A stretch of DNA of 64,000 bases, taken from Mesotoga sp. UBA6090 (GTDB lineage Bacteria; Thermotogota; Thermotogae; Petrotogales; Kosmotogaceae). Shown piece after piece: positions 8,291-16,767 of the stretch. A program made the position numbers and the translations under genes. The notes beneath the pieces were generated by a model. That model did not search any database. It was not told where the DNA came from and was given only the letters and a program-made list of their open reading frames with translations. How positions within the stretch are numbered: position 1 is the stretch's first letter; each line of letters begins with the position of its first letter. The DNA lies in assembly GCF_002435945.1 (NCBI RefSeq), contig NZ_DIXC01000042.1:1-64000 (forward strand), written 5' to 3'.

Positions 8291-8555
8291 AGTATCACCT
8301 TCCCCTCATGCGGAAGCTTCGCTATCCAATACGGGCTATATGTCAATAGATCATTGTGCACGCAGATTATAGTATTGGAAGAACAATATAGATATTTTGA
8401 TTCACTCAACGATCGATTACGTCATAAATTCGATTGTTCAAGTATTTCGAGTAAGATTGCATGTCGAGTGTAAGTATTGTAGTGATATCACAACGAAGAG
8501 TCGTGATTATTGGGAGTGGCAACTGTGAAATGAAAGCAGGTATTTCAAAATGAAA
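8291..8555. other. Intergenic upstream of the caspase-like gene; no gene seen
   Basis: AT-rich spacer between two minus-strand genes. It should contain the promoter of the lipoprotein gene. I see no reading frame, repeat or RNA structure I can defend. Confidence 0.4.
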
Positions 8556-8577
8556 AAGAGGGTGTTTCCACCCTCTT
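8556..8577 (-). terminator. Terminator of the YD-repeat protein gene
   Basis: Perfect 9-bp stem AAGAGGGTG/CACCCTCTT with loop TTTC, 18 bases past the stop; followed by T-rich sequence on the minus strand. Confidence 0.8.
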
Positions 8578-8594
8578 ATGGTTTGTCATTTGAA

Positions 8595-9488
8595 TCAGTA
8601 ATACTCAATCTCTCTTGTCTCTTCCTGCTCTATCGTTGCAAGCTCTTTCCAACCATCTTTTTCTAGATCAGCTATATTCATGACGTAGTAGGCTACCATA
8701 GAAACGTAGTTCCCCATAGAGTCGTATTCATATTCGTACACCACTGCTTCCTTCTCATCTCCCCAGTAGCTATCGGAGATCTTGATCGATACGTCACCCA
8801 TTTCGTTGTACTCAAGAGTAGATTCTATCGGTTCGGGTTCTGTGCCTGGTTCTGCGAACATGTACATATACTCCAGCTCTCTAACGCTCTGGTTCCTATC
8901 ATTGTACTCGAAAATGGTCTTTGTAAGGACCATTCCCATCATTCCAAAGGATTCCTCAACCAGATTTCCGTTGTCATCGTATTTCATCGATATGGTCATC
9001 TCGATTTCCTGTCCCTCGCTCATTCCGCTGATCTTCTGAGCGACTAGTCTTCCCGCTTCATCGTATTCCATAACCAGATTGGAGTCACCTTCAGAGTCTT
9101 CAACGATTATTCCGGCAATTCTTCCGTTCTCAACCCTGATTTCATCGATTGATTCTTCAACACCATTTTCTCTTCCTGAAACAGAGAGTAGGTTGCCGTT
9201 GATATCATAGTTAAATATTATCGCACTCTTCTCGTTGCCTTCTTTGTCATACTCAATCTGAGAAACAAGACCGCCCAGCGGATTGAAAGAGAGTATGGAG
9301 TACCCGGAAAGCACGAATTCTTCGTCGATCCCAAGTTCCATTTCATTTTCGGGGTAGAGTATCTTAACAGTTTTTACGGGTCCTCTCAATTCAAAATCCG
9401 CCTTGCTCATAGGTATCATGAACTCTGATTGTCCCAGAGCAACCAAAGAGAGAATCAACAATGCTGAGACTAGGATAATTCTTTTCAT
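8595..9488 (-). CDS. Secreted YD/RHS-like repeat protein
   Basis: 297 residues with a signal peptide (hydrophobic 4-18, cut after LVALGQ). The body is a series of RHS/YD-type units of 20-30 residues: EYDKEGNEK, FNYDINGNLLSVSG, MEYDEAGRLVAQ, KYDDNGNLVEES, FEYNDRNQSV, EYNEMGDV and YEYDSMGNYVSM. These form a beta-rich sheet or shell. No toxin domain follows, so this is not a full RHS toxin. The function is unknown; a surface or periplasmic structural role is likely. The start ATG has GGAGGTG upstream. Flanked by its own terminator. Confidence 0.7.
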   Translation of the reverse strand: MKRIILVSALLILSLVALGQSEFMIPMSKADFELRGPVKTVKILYPENEMELGIDEEFVLSGYSILSFNPLGGLVSQIEYDKEGNEKSAIIFNYDINGNLLSVSGRENGVEESIDEIRVENGRIAGIIVEDSEGDSNLVMEYDEAGRLVAQKISGMSEGQEIEMTISMKYDDNGNLVEESFGMMGMVLTKTIFEYNDRNQSVRELEYMYMFAEPGTEPEPIESTLEYNEMGDVSIKISDSYWGDEKEAVVYEYEYDSMGNYVSMVAYYVMNIADLEKDGWKELATIEQEETREIEYY

Positions 9489-9574
9489 TGCTACACCTCC
9501 ATGTGCTAAGTTACTATAATCATACAGTAGCTAGAGAAAATCGGTATCATTTATCTGACCTGTAGGTGGAGAAA

Positions 9575-10489
9575 ATGAAGGACTTGTCTATTGATAGGCC
9601 CTCTGCTGAAGAGGCAGAGAGAATCATGAAGAATATGTACCACTCAATTCCAGAATCAAGCAGTGGAATGTACTCACTTTCCGAACTCAGGCCGGTGGAA
9701 GAAGTCTACTACGATTTTCTAAAGAAGGGAGATTCTTTGATTGTTCTGAGGAACGGCTCTGAGATAGCAGGACACGTTCATTTCGGTCCGCAGAGAGAGG
9801 ACAGAGTTTCCACTGAAGAAAAAGGCCATATATACGACCTGTATGTCGACAAAAAGTGCAGAGGCAAAGGAGCTGGAAGGCTGTTACTTCAGGAGGCAGT
9901 CAATGAACTTAGAAACTCATCTTATGTCACTGTAACTGCAAACACGTATCGGAACGGTGCAGGATGGAGACTTCTGAAGAGCGAAGGCTTTAGTGAAACG
10001 AAGGTATCCTTCAGCTTCAGTAGAATATACGGCGCTTTCAACGAAAGCGAATTCGAGATATTTCGCGGTGTTCCAGAGGATTTAAGAGCTCTTTTCACCG
10101 AACTGTCATGTACTGCAAAATCAATTAGAGACCAGCTATCTGTAACGGCCAGTGAACTATTCTTCACACTGAACAATGCTCTGGACTCCGGAGGGAGAGT
10201 ACTTATTTGTCAACATGAGAAGGAAACAGTTGGACTTCTTATATATTCGATTTTCGAAGACCTAATGACTTTCAACTATCTCGGATTCGTTGAGTTCATC
10301 TTGGTCGGCTCCCGTTTCCGTAGAAAGGGAATAGGTCAAAGCCTTCTGTCGTTCCTCTCCGAGGATCTCTCAAAGAATGGTGTAGACCAAACGTTCTTTG
10401 AGTGCGTTTTTGACAGCGATTACCACAAGTGGTCTGAGCTTGTTGGAATGCGAGAATTCTCTGTTCTTCTCGAAAAGAGTTTTGAGTGA
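9575..10489 (+). CDS. Double GNAT-domain N-acetyltransferase
   Basis: 304 residues with two GNAT folds. The first (about 1-155) has the acetyl-CoA loop LYVDKKCRGKGAGRLLLQEA. The second (about 165-304) has FILVGSRFRRKGIGQSLL, again the R/QxxGxG/A pyrophosphate-binding signature. Tandem GNATs often have one catalytic and one structural half. Both loops look intact here. Substrate unknown. The GTG at 9566 lies within the ribosome site TAGGTGGAG, so ATG 9575 is the better start. Confidence 0.85.
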   Translation: MKDLSIDRPSAEEAERIMKNMYHSIPESSSGMYSLSELRPVEEVYYDFLKKGDSLIVLRNGSEIAGHVHFGPQREDRVSTEEKGHIYDLYVDKKCRGKGAGRLLLQEAVNELRNSSYVTVTANTYRNGAGWRLLKSEGFSETKVSFSFSRIYGAFNESEFEIFRGVPEDLRALFTELSCTAKSIRDQLSVTASELFFTLNNALDSGGRVLICQHEKETVGLLIYSIFEDLMTFNYLGFVEFILVGSRFRRKGIGQSLLSFLSEDLSKNGVDQTFFECVFDSDYHKWSELVGMREFSVLLEKSFE

Positions 10490-10581
10490 TAAGAATCTCT
10501 AAGTAGCTGATTTGCACAGGAGTTCTTGTTGAAAATCGAACTTACTCACGTTGATGTCTTCGCTAAGCCTTCTTGGGAGAG

Positions 10582-10590
10582 TGATATAAT
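10582..10590 (+). promoter_or_regulatory. Extended -10 of the MFS gene
   Basis: TGATATAAT, identical to the element before comM, 33 bases before the TTG start of the transporter. No clear -35. Confidence 0.45.
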
Positions 10591-10623
10591 TTATAGGTCT
10601 ATAAAACTAAAGGAGAATCTCCC

Positions 10624-11802
10624 TTGCATAACAAACGTCTTCCACTCTTGCTGACATCTCTGTTAGTGTTCTTCGTGATGTTCGGTTTTGGCTTGCTCTT
10701 GCAGCTGAAGCTAAGAGAACTTGGGGCCTCACTTCTTATGGTTGGGCTTCTTACAACAGTGAGAGGAGCTGTGGAGACTTTTGGTTCTCCGGCCTGGGGA
10801 GCAATAGCTGACGGGCTCAAGAGGCGGAAGCCACTAATGATAATGCTTGTGATGACTTCTGCTCTTCTGTACTTTGCCTATTCAGTTATAGAGACCCCGG
10901 GGGTTTTCGTATTGTTTTCTGCTCTGATTGCATTCTTCACAGCTGGATTTGAGCCCATAGCAATGGCGCTCAGCACAGAGCGGTCAAGAGACTCTGTCAG
11001 AAACACTTCAAGGGAATTGTCTATACTGAACACCGCCAATTCGATGGGGATGTTGACAGGCAGGCTGCTGCTTTCAGTGCTTCTAGTGTTTTTCACTGTA
11101 ACCCAGACTATCAACTGGTACGCAACAATAGCTCTATTAGCAGTGATTCCTGCCCTTTTCCTGAGGGATCTAGAACACACTGTCGCGCGCAGAAAGGGTT
11201 TTCTGAACAGGTTGTTTCCTCTTAAGCAGGATTCTTCGCCGCTCTGGAAAAATGGACTGTGGGCAGTTTATGCTGGTACTTTCTTGAGACAGCTTGGAAC
11301 GGCCGGAGCCACTTCGATAATTGCAATATATATGACTGAAAGAATCGGCTTGTCAGGAGCGGCTACAGCAATTATTACTTCGATAAACCCCTTTATGCAG
11401 ATCTTTTCTCATATCTTCTTCGGAAGAGTGATATCGAAAACTGGACCAAGAAAGAGCACGCTGATCGGTATAGGTCTAACAATATTCACAATGATTTTCT
11501 TTGCTGTGGCAAAGAGCTGGGTCCTCATTGCGATCGGGTACTTCTGCCTCGGTATTGCCTTTGGAGCTTTCATAAACGGTGCCGGAACTATGATATCTCT
11601 TAGTTCACCGCCGGAGAGAAGAGCCGAATTTCTAGGACTTCTCAGGTCGGCGAGAGCCATTGGTTTCATGGTGGGGCCATTACTGGCCGGAATGGTTGCA
11701 GAATACTCTTATTTCGGCATGTTCATTATGATGGCTTCACTCATTGCCACTGGAGGACTAATCGTAATCGTTTTTACGAAGGATCGATTCATTACAAGCT
11801 GA
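10624..11802 (+). CDS. MFS transporter (drug/sugar efflux type)
   Basis: 392 residues with about 12 membrane spans, the usual size for a major facilitator. The loop between spans 2 and 3 reads GAIADGLKRRKPLM, the DxxxRR MFS signature. The equivalent loop in the second half is FGRVISKTGPRKSTL. An export role is likely but the substrate is not predictable. The TTG start is preceded by AAAGGAG. Monocistronic. Confidence 0.85.
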   Translation: MHNKRLPLLLTSLLVFFVMFGFGLLLQLKLRELGASLLMVGLLTTVRGAVETFGSPAWGAIADGLKRRKPLMIMLVMTSALLYFAYSVIETPGVFVLFSALIAFFTAGFEPIAMALSTERSRDSVRNTSRELSILNTANSMGMLTGRLLLSVLLVFFTVTQTINWYATIALLAVIPALFLRDLEHTVARRKGFLNRLFPLKQDSSPLWKNGLWAVYAGTFLRQLGTAGATSIIAIYMTERIGLSGAATAIITSINPFMQIFSHIFFGRVISKTGPRKSTLIGIGLTIFTMIFFAVAKSWVLIAIGYFCLGIAFGAFINGAGTMISLSSPPERRAEFLGLLRSARAIGFMVGPLLAGMVAEYSYFGMFIMMASLIATGGLIVIVFTKDRFITS

Positions 11803-11902
11803 GTCAAACTGGCGTGTGATAATGTATTAGAACACAGGAGTGATAGGAGATCATTCAAAGTAATTGGCAATGTTATCAGCAAGAAGAGTCAAGCGGAGGT
11901 GA

Positions 11903-12259
11903 ATGAATTTGCTGAGATACATATTCAAAATCCTGGTGTCATCGGTAATAATCGCTCTTGTTTCTGAAGTTAGCAAGAAGTCTGGATACATTGGAGGACT
12001 TATAGCATCTTTACCTCTTACTTCCATGCTGGCGCTATTCTGGCTCTACAACGATACGAAAAATGCAAGTAAAGTTGCAGAACTCTCGACCGGCATTCTC
12101 CTGTTTGTTCTTCCTTCTCTGATTTTCTTTGTTGCGATGCCATTGTTTCTTAGAAGAGGCATCAATTTCTATGTAGCACTTGCCTTGTCTAGTGGAATCA
12201 TGATGGCGGGCTATGCCTTCTTTTCACTTATCCTTTCAAAGTTTGGAGTAAGATTATAG
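11903..12259 (+). CDS. DUF3147-like small membrane protein
   Basis: 118 residues, four membrane helices with short loops. The N-terminal pattern SKKSGYIGGLIASLPLTS matches the DUF3147 family. Function unknown. ATG 11903 follows GGAGGTGA. Convergent with the arsG-like gene; an inverted repeat with arms TTGTGAAGCG and CGTTTCACAA (12,294-12,326) lies between them but lacks a T-run. Confidence 0.65.
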   Translation: MNLLRYIFKILVSSVIIALVSEVSKKSGYIGGLIASLPLTSMLALFWLYNDTKNASKVAELSTGILLFVLPSLIFFVAMPLFLRRGINFYVALALSSGIMMAGYAFFSLILSKFGVRL

Positions 12260-12320
12260 CAGTTCTGACTTAAGCGAATTGTTTGACTGCTGTTTGTGAA
12301 GCGGTGTGATCCTGAGCGTT

Positions 12321-13004
12321 TCACAAGAAAATCCTGGTTATGCTCAGGTAGATTCCCAGAATTATGAAAACTATGCCGGTAATTGTCCTCGCCCAGAATT
12401 CGAATCTGCTGATTTGCTTGAACATCTGCGCGACCAGCTTGGTGCTTATGGCAATGCCGATTGCAACTACCACGACAGGTAGGCCTGTGCCGATACCATA
12501 GATTGCAGGAATCATTAGCCTGGACTGTTCATTGACGGCGAGGGGTATTACGCTTCCAAAGAACAGTGCAGCCGATACAGGGCAGAAGGTAAGGGCGAAC
12601 AAAGAGCCAAGAATCAGGGCACCAAGCAGACCTTTGCTCTTGATCTTCTCTTGAGACGTAGTATCCAGATTTCTTCCCTTGTTTCTAAAACTTAGAAGTT
12701 CAAGAAGAAACATTCCAACGATGATCATTATCGGACCAATCAACTTTCCCATGTATTTCTGGAGGAACCTCGACAGACCCGGAGCCGCCGTCAAGCTTGA
12801 AACAACTACTGCACCTATGACAACATATGTCAGTACCCTTCCCAGTGTGTAAAGAAGTCCTGCGGCCACCGATCTTTTGGGGCTACCGATATTCCGGCTG
12901 ATAAAAGAAACCGCTGCAATGTTCGTAGCCAGAGGGCAGGGGCTAATGGAGGTCAAAATCCCGAACCAAAGAGCGGAAATCATTGAAAACGCAAAGTTGT
13001 CCAT
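12321..13004 (-). CDS. arsG: ArsG/CcdA-like membrane protein (aromatic arsenical efflux family)
   Basis: 227 residues, six membrane spans, CcdA/DsbD-transmembrane fold. The paired cysteines occur as SPCPLATN (Cys23) and LTFCPVS (Cys141), each followed by proline, matching the ArsG family named from the arsEFG operon of Shewanella putrefaciens 200, where it exports trivalent aminoaryl arsenicals. The same fold can carry electrons across the membrane, so a thiol-redox relay is the main alternative. It overlaps the arsF-like gene upstream by one base, so the pair is translationally coupled. Confidence 0.7.
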   Translation of the reverse strand: MDNFAFSMISALWFGILTSISPCPLATNIAAVSFISRNIGSPKRSVAAGLLYTLGRVLTYVVIGAVVVSSLTAAPGLSRFLQKYMGKLIGPIMIIVGMFLLELLSFRNKGRNLDTTSQEKIKSKGLLGALILGSLFALTFCPVSAALFFGSVIPLAVNEQSRLMIPAIYGIGTGLPVVVVAIGIAISTKLVAQMFKQISRFEFWARTITGIVFIILGIYLSITRIFL

Positions 13005-13492
13005 CAGTTCACCCCCAAAAAAGAAGCTACTTCATCTCTCACATATTCAATGTACTGGTCTTCCTCTTCTGAAAGGTCCCAGGCATGCCACAGTTCCTTC
13101 CATTCACCGGGCTTCCCGTCTATGTATTGCTGGATGACAAGAGTGTTATACATGATAGTGTAATCTTCGAGGTAGTGGTGATTCTCCGGAAGGTCTATGT
13201 TTACCACTTCCCACCTCAAGGTCCCCGTTCCATATTGTGAAGAAAAGTATGTCTCGACTGCTTTCTTTGCGTTTGCCTCCATGTCCAGGCATACCTTACA
13301 ACGGATAGTTCCGTGAAAGTAATAAAGAACAACAAAATCTTCTGGAAGAAAAGGATCATCCTGTTCTTCAAGAATGGATTCTCGAGACTTCGAAGACTGA
13401 GAAATGAGTTTGATTTCATCGTACGCAAAATAAGTAATACTGATCAAGACGAGCAGTAGTAAGCAGATGGTAATGATTCTCTTCAGTTTCAC
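13004..13492 (-). CDS. arsF: ArsF-like thioredoxin-fold protein
   Basis: 162 residues with an N-terminal membrane anchor (about 5-25) and an outward-facing domain. YYFHGTIRCKVCLDME holds a CxxC (Cys65, Cys68) in the form typical of the ArsF family (nitrophenyl-arsenical nitroreductase subunit). Downstream sequence VVNIDLPENHHY fits the thioredoxin-like strand. It is coupled to arsG. I infer that ArsF passes electrons or delivers the arsenical to ArsG. No arsE-like gene is adjacent. Confidence 0.65.
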   Translation of the reverse strand: MKLKRIITICLLLLVLISITYFAYDEIKLISQSSKSRESILEEQDDPFLPEDFVVLYYFHGTIRCKVCLDMEANAKKAVETYFSSQYGTGTLRWEVVNIDLPENHHYLEDYTIMYNTLVIQQYIDGKPGEWKELWHAWDLSEEEDQYIEYVRDEVASFLGVN

Positions 13493-13693
13493 GTCTCACC
13501 CCCACAAAAAAGCAGTTATGCAATTACGGTTTGACTTCGCCAGTCTTCCAAGGTGGGCTTGCAACCGAGGTGGATAGTGGCGCTGCGCATGGCTAGTAGT
13601 TCCTTATCCCGTCATCTGAATTCATTTCAGAATCTCTTTCTTAGAAAGGCTTTCAAACAATTGCAATCGATCTCAATCTCCAGCGAAAGAGCT

Positions 13694-14467
13694 TTAGATT
13701 CTGAAGTCCATGGTATTCTTAAGTTTCGACGGCCCCATTTTGTATCCTTTGCCGAGCAAAAGGACTAAAGCAAGTTCTGCTGGCAGCCCGACCTCAATCA
13801 TTTTCTCAATTGTAGACTTAACGTTATACTCTATTCTTCGAAACTCATATGAGACGCTCTGCTGGATAACATCGACAATCAGATAGCAGGCTTCAGGGTT
13901 TCCATCCTTTGGTCTGCCAACACTTCCATCATTGAAGACGAGTTTTCCCATCGCCCAGCGAACCATAGGAAGATGAGTGTGGCCGTTAACGATGACATCA
14001 GCTTTGACCCTCTCCAGCACTTTCTGTAGCCTTTCGCTTGAAGTATCTGGCCTTATGTACTCAAGTAGATGATCTACAGGGCTTCCATGAACAAGAAGAA
14101 ATTTCACACCCTCTTCTTCGAATTCCAATGTGTGAGGAAGTGAACGTAGGAACTCCTTAGCTTTAGCTGAAGTGTTGTCTATGGTCCAGTTTAAGGACTC
14201 GTCTCCAACTTCCGTTTCTCTGCCGGGATTATATGCGCAGCCGCAGCTTTTCTTTTCATAACCTATTGCATCATCATAATTTCCCATTATCGTAGGGATT
14301 TTAAGGTCGCGAATTCTTTGAACAACCTCTTGTGGCTGAGGGCCATACCCTACTAGATCTCCGAGACAGTAAATTCTTTCAATGTTTTGACTCTCAATAT
14401 CTTTCAGCACTGCTTCGAGAGCCTCAAGATTTCCGTGTATATCCGAAAAGAATGCTAATCTCATCAC
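13694..14467 (-). CDS. Metallophosphoesterase of the YfcE/DevT-like class
   Basis: 257 residues with the calcineurin-like metal motifs in order: FFSDIHGNLEAL (DxH), LGDLVGYGPQP (GDxxGYG), IMGNYD (GNxD), LLVHGSP and VNGHTHLP (GHxH). An insertion KKSCGCAYNP carries two cysteines. Last gene of acr3-arsR-phosphoesterase; its start overlaps the arsR stop by four bases. Family members dephosphorylate nucleotides or phosphodiesters. The link to arsenic is by position only. Confidence 0.85.
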   Translation of the reverse strand: MMRLAFFSDIHGNLEALEAVLKDIESQNIERIYCLGDLVGYGPQPQEVVQRIRDLKIPTIMGNYDDAIGYEKKSCGCAYNPGRETEVGDESLNWTIDNTSAKAKEFLRSLPHTLEFEEEGVKFLLVHGSPVDHLLEYIRPDTSSERLQKVLERVKADVIVNGHTHLPMVRWAMGKLVFNDGSVGRPKDGNPEACYLIVDVIQQSVSYEFRRIEYNVKSTIEKMIEVGLPAELALVLLLGKGYKMGPSKLKNTMDFRI

Positions 14468-14787
14468 TTTTCACCACACTTCTTGCGTCTTTCTCGCTTT
14501 TTGATTCCGAATTGCTCGATAGCGACATTTAAAACTTCATCAACAAACTCTGGGCAATCGGCCATGCTGTAATATCTCCATCTACCGTCTTTCCTCGCCT
14601 GAATCAACCTGGAATCAGCCAGTGCTTTCAGGTGCCTGGAAACTGTCGGCTGCGGTAGTTCAAGCATATCTTCGAATTCACAGACACATAATTCCTCATG
14701 AAGTTTGATAAGGCCCAGAAGTCTCAGATTTGTCTCATCTGCCAGGCTTTTCATGACTTCTGGGAGATTATAGATAAGCATCTTCAA
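14464..14787 (-). CDS. arsR: ArsR/SmtB-family arsenite-responsive repressor
   Basis: 107 residues with a winged helix (recognition helix QPTVSRHLKALAD). The metalloid site ELCVCEFE just before it is the classic ArsR CVC motif for As(III)/Sb(III). Additional C-terminal cysteine at KKCGEK. Acts as an autorepressor that leaves DNA when arsenite binds. Second gene of acr3-arsR-phosphoesterase, 12 bases behind acr3. Confidence 0.92.
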   Translation of the reverse strand: MKMLIYNLPEVMKSLADETNLRLLGLIKLHEELCVCEFEDMLELPQPTVSRHLKALADSRLIQARKDGRWRYYSMADCPEFVDEVLNVAIEQFGIKKRERRKKCGEK

Positions 14788-14799
14788 TCCTGTTACCCC

Positions 14800-15846
14800 C
14801 TATCCTTTCGAGAAGTCGAACGAAGCTCTTCTCTTTTTCATTATTGCGACCAACGAAAGCATAACCGGTACTTCGACAAGCACGCCGACTACTGTAGCCA
14901 GCGCTGCACCGGAATTCATACCGAAAAGTATAAGTGCAACCGCTATTGAAAGTTCAAAGAAATTCGACGCGCCGATAAACGTCGATGGTGCGGCCTCGGC
15001 ATAGTCTATCTTTAGCTTTTTCACTGCATAGTATCCAATGAAAAAGATTAGATAGGTCTGAATCAAGAGAGGGACGGCTATTAGAAGTATGTGGAGGGGA
15101 TTGTCTATAATCGTCTTGCCCTGGAACATGAATACTAGTACAAGGGTCAACAATAGTCCAAGCTTCGTGAATGGATCGAATCTCCTTATTACGGTTTCGT
15201 TCAGATATTTCTCGCCTTTTCTTTTCACCACTATCCTTCGAGTCAGAAGCGCCAAAGAAAGAGGAATCGCCACATAGAAGACAACCGACCAGAAAATAGT
15301 TGAGAAGGGTACCGGGAAGCCTGTCGATACTCCTATTAGAAACTTACCCATTGGTGCGAAAAGAAAGAGAATAACCAGATCATTAATTGAGACCTGTACA
15401 AGCGCGTAGTTTATGTTTCCCTTTGCAAGATATGTCCAAACTAGAACCATCGCTGTGCACGGAGCCAATCCCAGCAATACCATCCCTGCAACATACTCAT
15501 TAGCAAGTCCATCAGGAATTACTGGATTGAAAAAGATCTTCATGAAAAGCCATGAGATAAAGGCCATAGTAAACGGCTTAATCGCCCAATTGACAACCAG
15601 TGTTACCAGAAGAGGCCTGGAGTTCTTTTTTACGTTTACTATCTCTTTGAACTCAATCTTTAGCATGATCGGATACATCATGAAAAGTAGGACTATTGCT
15701 ACAGGAATTGACACATTAGCTATTTGCCAGTTTCCCAGGGAATTTGAGAGACCGGGAAGAATGTTGCCCAGTATGGCCCCTAGAAACATAGCTACTCCCA
15801 CCCAAACTGTTAGGTATTTGCTGAATACGTCAAGTCTCTGTTCCAA
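14800..15846 (-). CDS. acr3: Acr3-family arsenite efflux permease
   Basis: 348 residues, ten membrane spans. The conserved VLLGLAPCTAMVLVW holds the transport cysteine (Cys130) that binds As(III) in Acr3 proteins; SFVGASNF-type helix is present as STFIGASNFFELSIA. Start set at TTG 15846 because GGAGGT lies eight bases upstream and the product begins MEQRLDVFSKYLTVW like other Acr3 proteins. An upstream GTG at 15870 would add eight unlikely residues. Expels arsenite using the proton gradient. Confidence 0.93.
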   Translation of the reverse strand: MEQRLDVFSKYLTVWVGVAMFLGAILGNILPGLSNSLGNWQIANVSIPVAIVLLFMMYPIMLKIEFKEIVNVKKNSRPLLVTLVVNWAIKPFTMAFISWLFMKIFFNPVIPDGLANEYVAGMVLLGLAPCTAMVLVWTYLAKGNINYALVQVSINDLVILFLFAPMGKFLIGVSTGFPVPFSTIFWSVVFYVAIPLSLALLTRRIVVKRKGEKYLNETVIRRFDPFTKLGLLLTLVLVFMFQGKTIIDNPLHILLIAVPLLIQTYLIFFIGYYAVKKLKIDYAEAAPSTFIGASNFFELSIAVALILFGMNSGAALATVVGVLVEVPVMLSLVAIMKKRRASFDFSKG

Positions 15847-15870
15847 TATATTTACCTCCAATATTCTCAC

Positions 15871-15878
15871 ATTCGAAT
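15871..15878. promoter_or_regulatory. ATTCGAAT palindrome before acr3
   Basis: An 8-base perfect palindrome within ATATTCGAATGT, just upstream of the acr3 ribosome site. Placement fits an ArsR operator, but the identity of the binding protein is inferred. Confidence 0.4.
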
Positions 15879-15933
15879 ATATGGATATGATACTCGCCTA
15901 TTGTTTTCTGGGCTTTTTCAGAAAGTTAAGTTT

Positions 15934-15951
15934 CATTGTTGCACAACAATG
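15934..15951. promoter_or_regulatory. Inverted-repeat operator between acr3 and arsR2
   Basis: Arms CATTGTTG and CAACAATG are perfectly complementary around a central CA, 43 bases before the second arsR gene in the divergent 147-base region. Dyad of this size fits a winged-helix dimer, most simply the ArsR encoded at 15,994. Confidence 0.55.
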
Positions 15952-15993
15952 CAACATAAGTTATTCTAGATTGTACTTCAATGGAGGTGTCTG

Positions 15994-16281
15994 ATGAACA
16001 AGAGGACAGTAATGCTTTTCAAGGCACTGGGTTGTAGCTGGCGACTGAAAATACTTGAGCATCTTTCAAAGGGTACTATGTGTATTTGCGAGCTCGATGA
16101 CCTTTATTTGATTGACAAGACAACTCTCTCAAGACACGTTAAGGCACTGGTAGATACGGGCCTCGTCAAGGAGAATAGAAATGGCACGAGAAAGGAGCTC
16201 AGCATAGCAGATAGAAGAGTCCTGGAGATTATCGAGCTTGCCAAGTCAATCACTGATGTGTCATTACAAGAATCGGAGTAG
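15994..16281 (+). CDS. arsR: ArsR-family regulator of the permease operon
   Basis: 95 residues with a winged helix (LIDKTTLSRHVKALVD). The metal site is CICELD, a CxC like that of ArsR. It differs clearly from the other ArsR (14,464), so the two are not a recent duplication. It opens an operon of five genes (permease halves, permease, glutaredoxin-like); the next ATG follows its stop directly. ATG has GGAGGT nine bases upstream. Confidence 0.9.
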   Translation: MNKRTVMLFKALGCSWRLKILEHLSKGTMCICELDDLYLIDKTTLSRHVKALVDTGLVKENRNGTRKELSIADRRVLEIIELAKSITDVSLQESE

Positions 16282-16767
16282 ATGACTGTGTACAGCATCG
16301 TAATCTATTTAATAACTGGATCTCTTCTAGTTATCTCTCTCATTGGAAGTCGAAAAAAGACTCTTATGGCGCTCAAAAAAGCATGGAGATCATTTGAGGG
16401 AATTCTACCTGAACTTATTGCTATTCTGCTTTTTATCGGATTGCTTATCGCGCTGCTGAATCCCGACACAATCTCGCAGCTGCTAGGAGAAAGTTCGGGA
16501 GTTTGGGGGTTGCTGATAGCTTCAGTAGTGGGGTCTATCACGCTGATCCCCGGTTTTGTCGCTTTTCCTACGGCGGCCATGTTGCTCGATAATGGTGCCG
16601 GGATACCTCAGATAGCTCTTTTCATCTCCACTCTGATGATGGTAGGAGTTGTCACTTTTCCGGTAGAGAAGAAATATTTCGGAAGTGGGCTGACGATTAT
16701 GAGAAATGTGATGGCATTCGTATTCTCGTTTATTGTGGCTGGTCTTATGGGAATGATTCTGGGATGA
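16282..16767 (+). CDS. ArsP/DUF318-type permease, N-terminal half protein
   Basis: 161 residues with four to five spans. The core SFEGILPELIAILLFIGLL and GSITLIPGFVAFPTAAMLL correspond to one half of the pfam03773 (DUF318/ArsP_1) permease. It has no cysteines in the core motif. It starts the base after the arsR stop and overlaps the next half-permease by four bases, so they probably form a heterodimer. Substrate unknown; the neighbours suggest a metalloid, an organoarsenical or a thiol compound. Confidence 0.65.
   Translation: MTVYSIVIYLITGSLLVISLIGSRKKTLMALKKAWRSFEGILPELIAILLFIGLLIALLNPDTISQLLGESSGVWGLLIASVVGSITLIPGFVAFPTAAMLLDNGAGIPQIALFISTLMMVGVVTFPVEKKYFGSGLTIMRNVMAFVFSFIVAGLMGMILG

Noticed and set aside
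12294..12326. Inverted repeat between DUF3147 and arsG as terminator
   Set aside because: Good 10-bp arms with one wobble but no T-run on either strand, and it overlaps the arsG stop; could be a weak bidirectional stop, not asserted.
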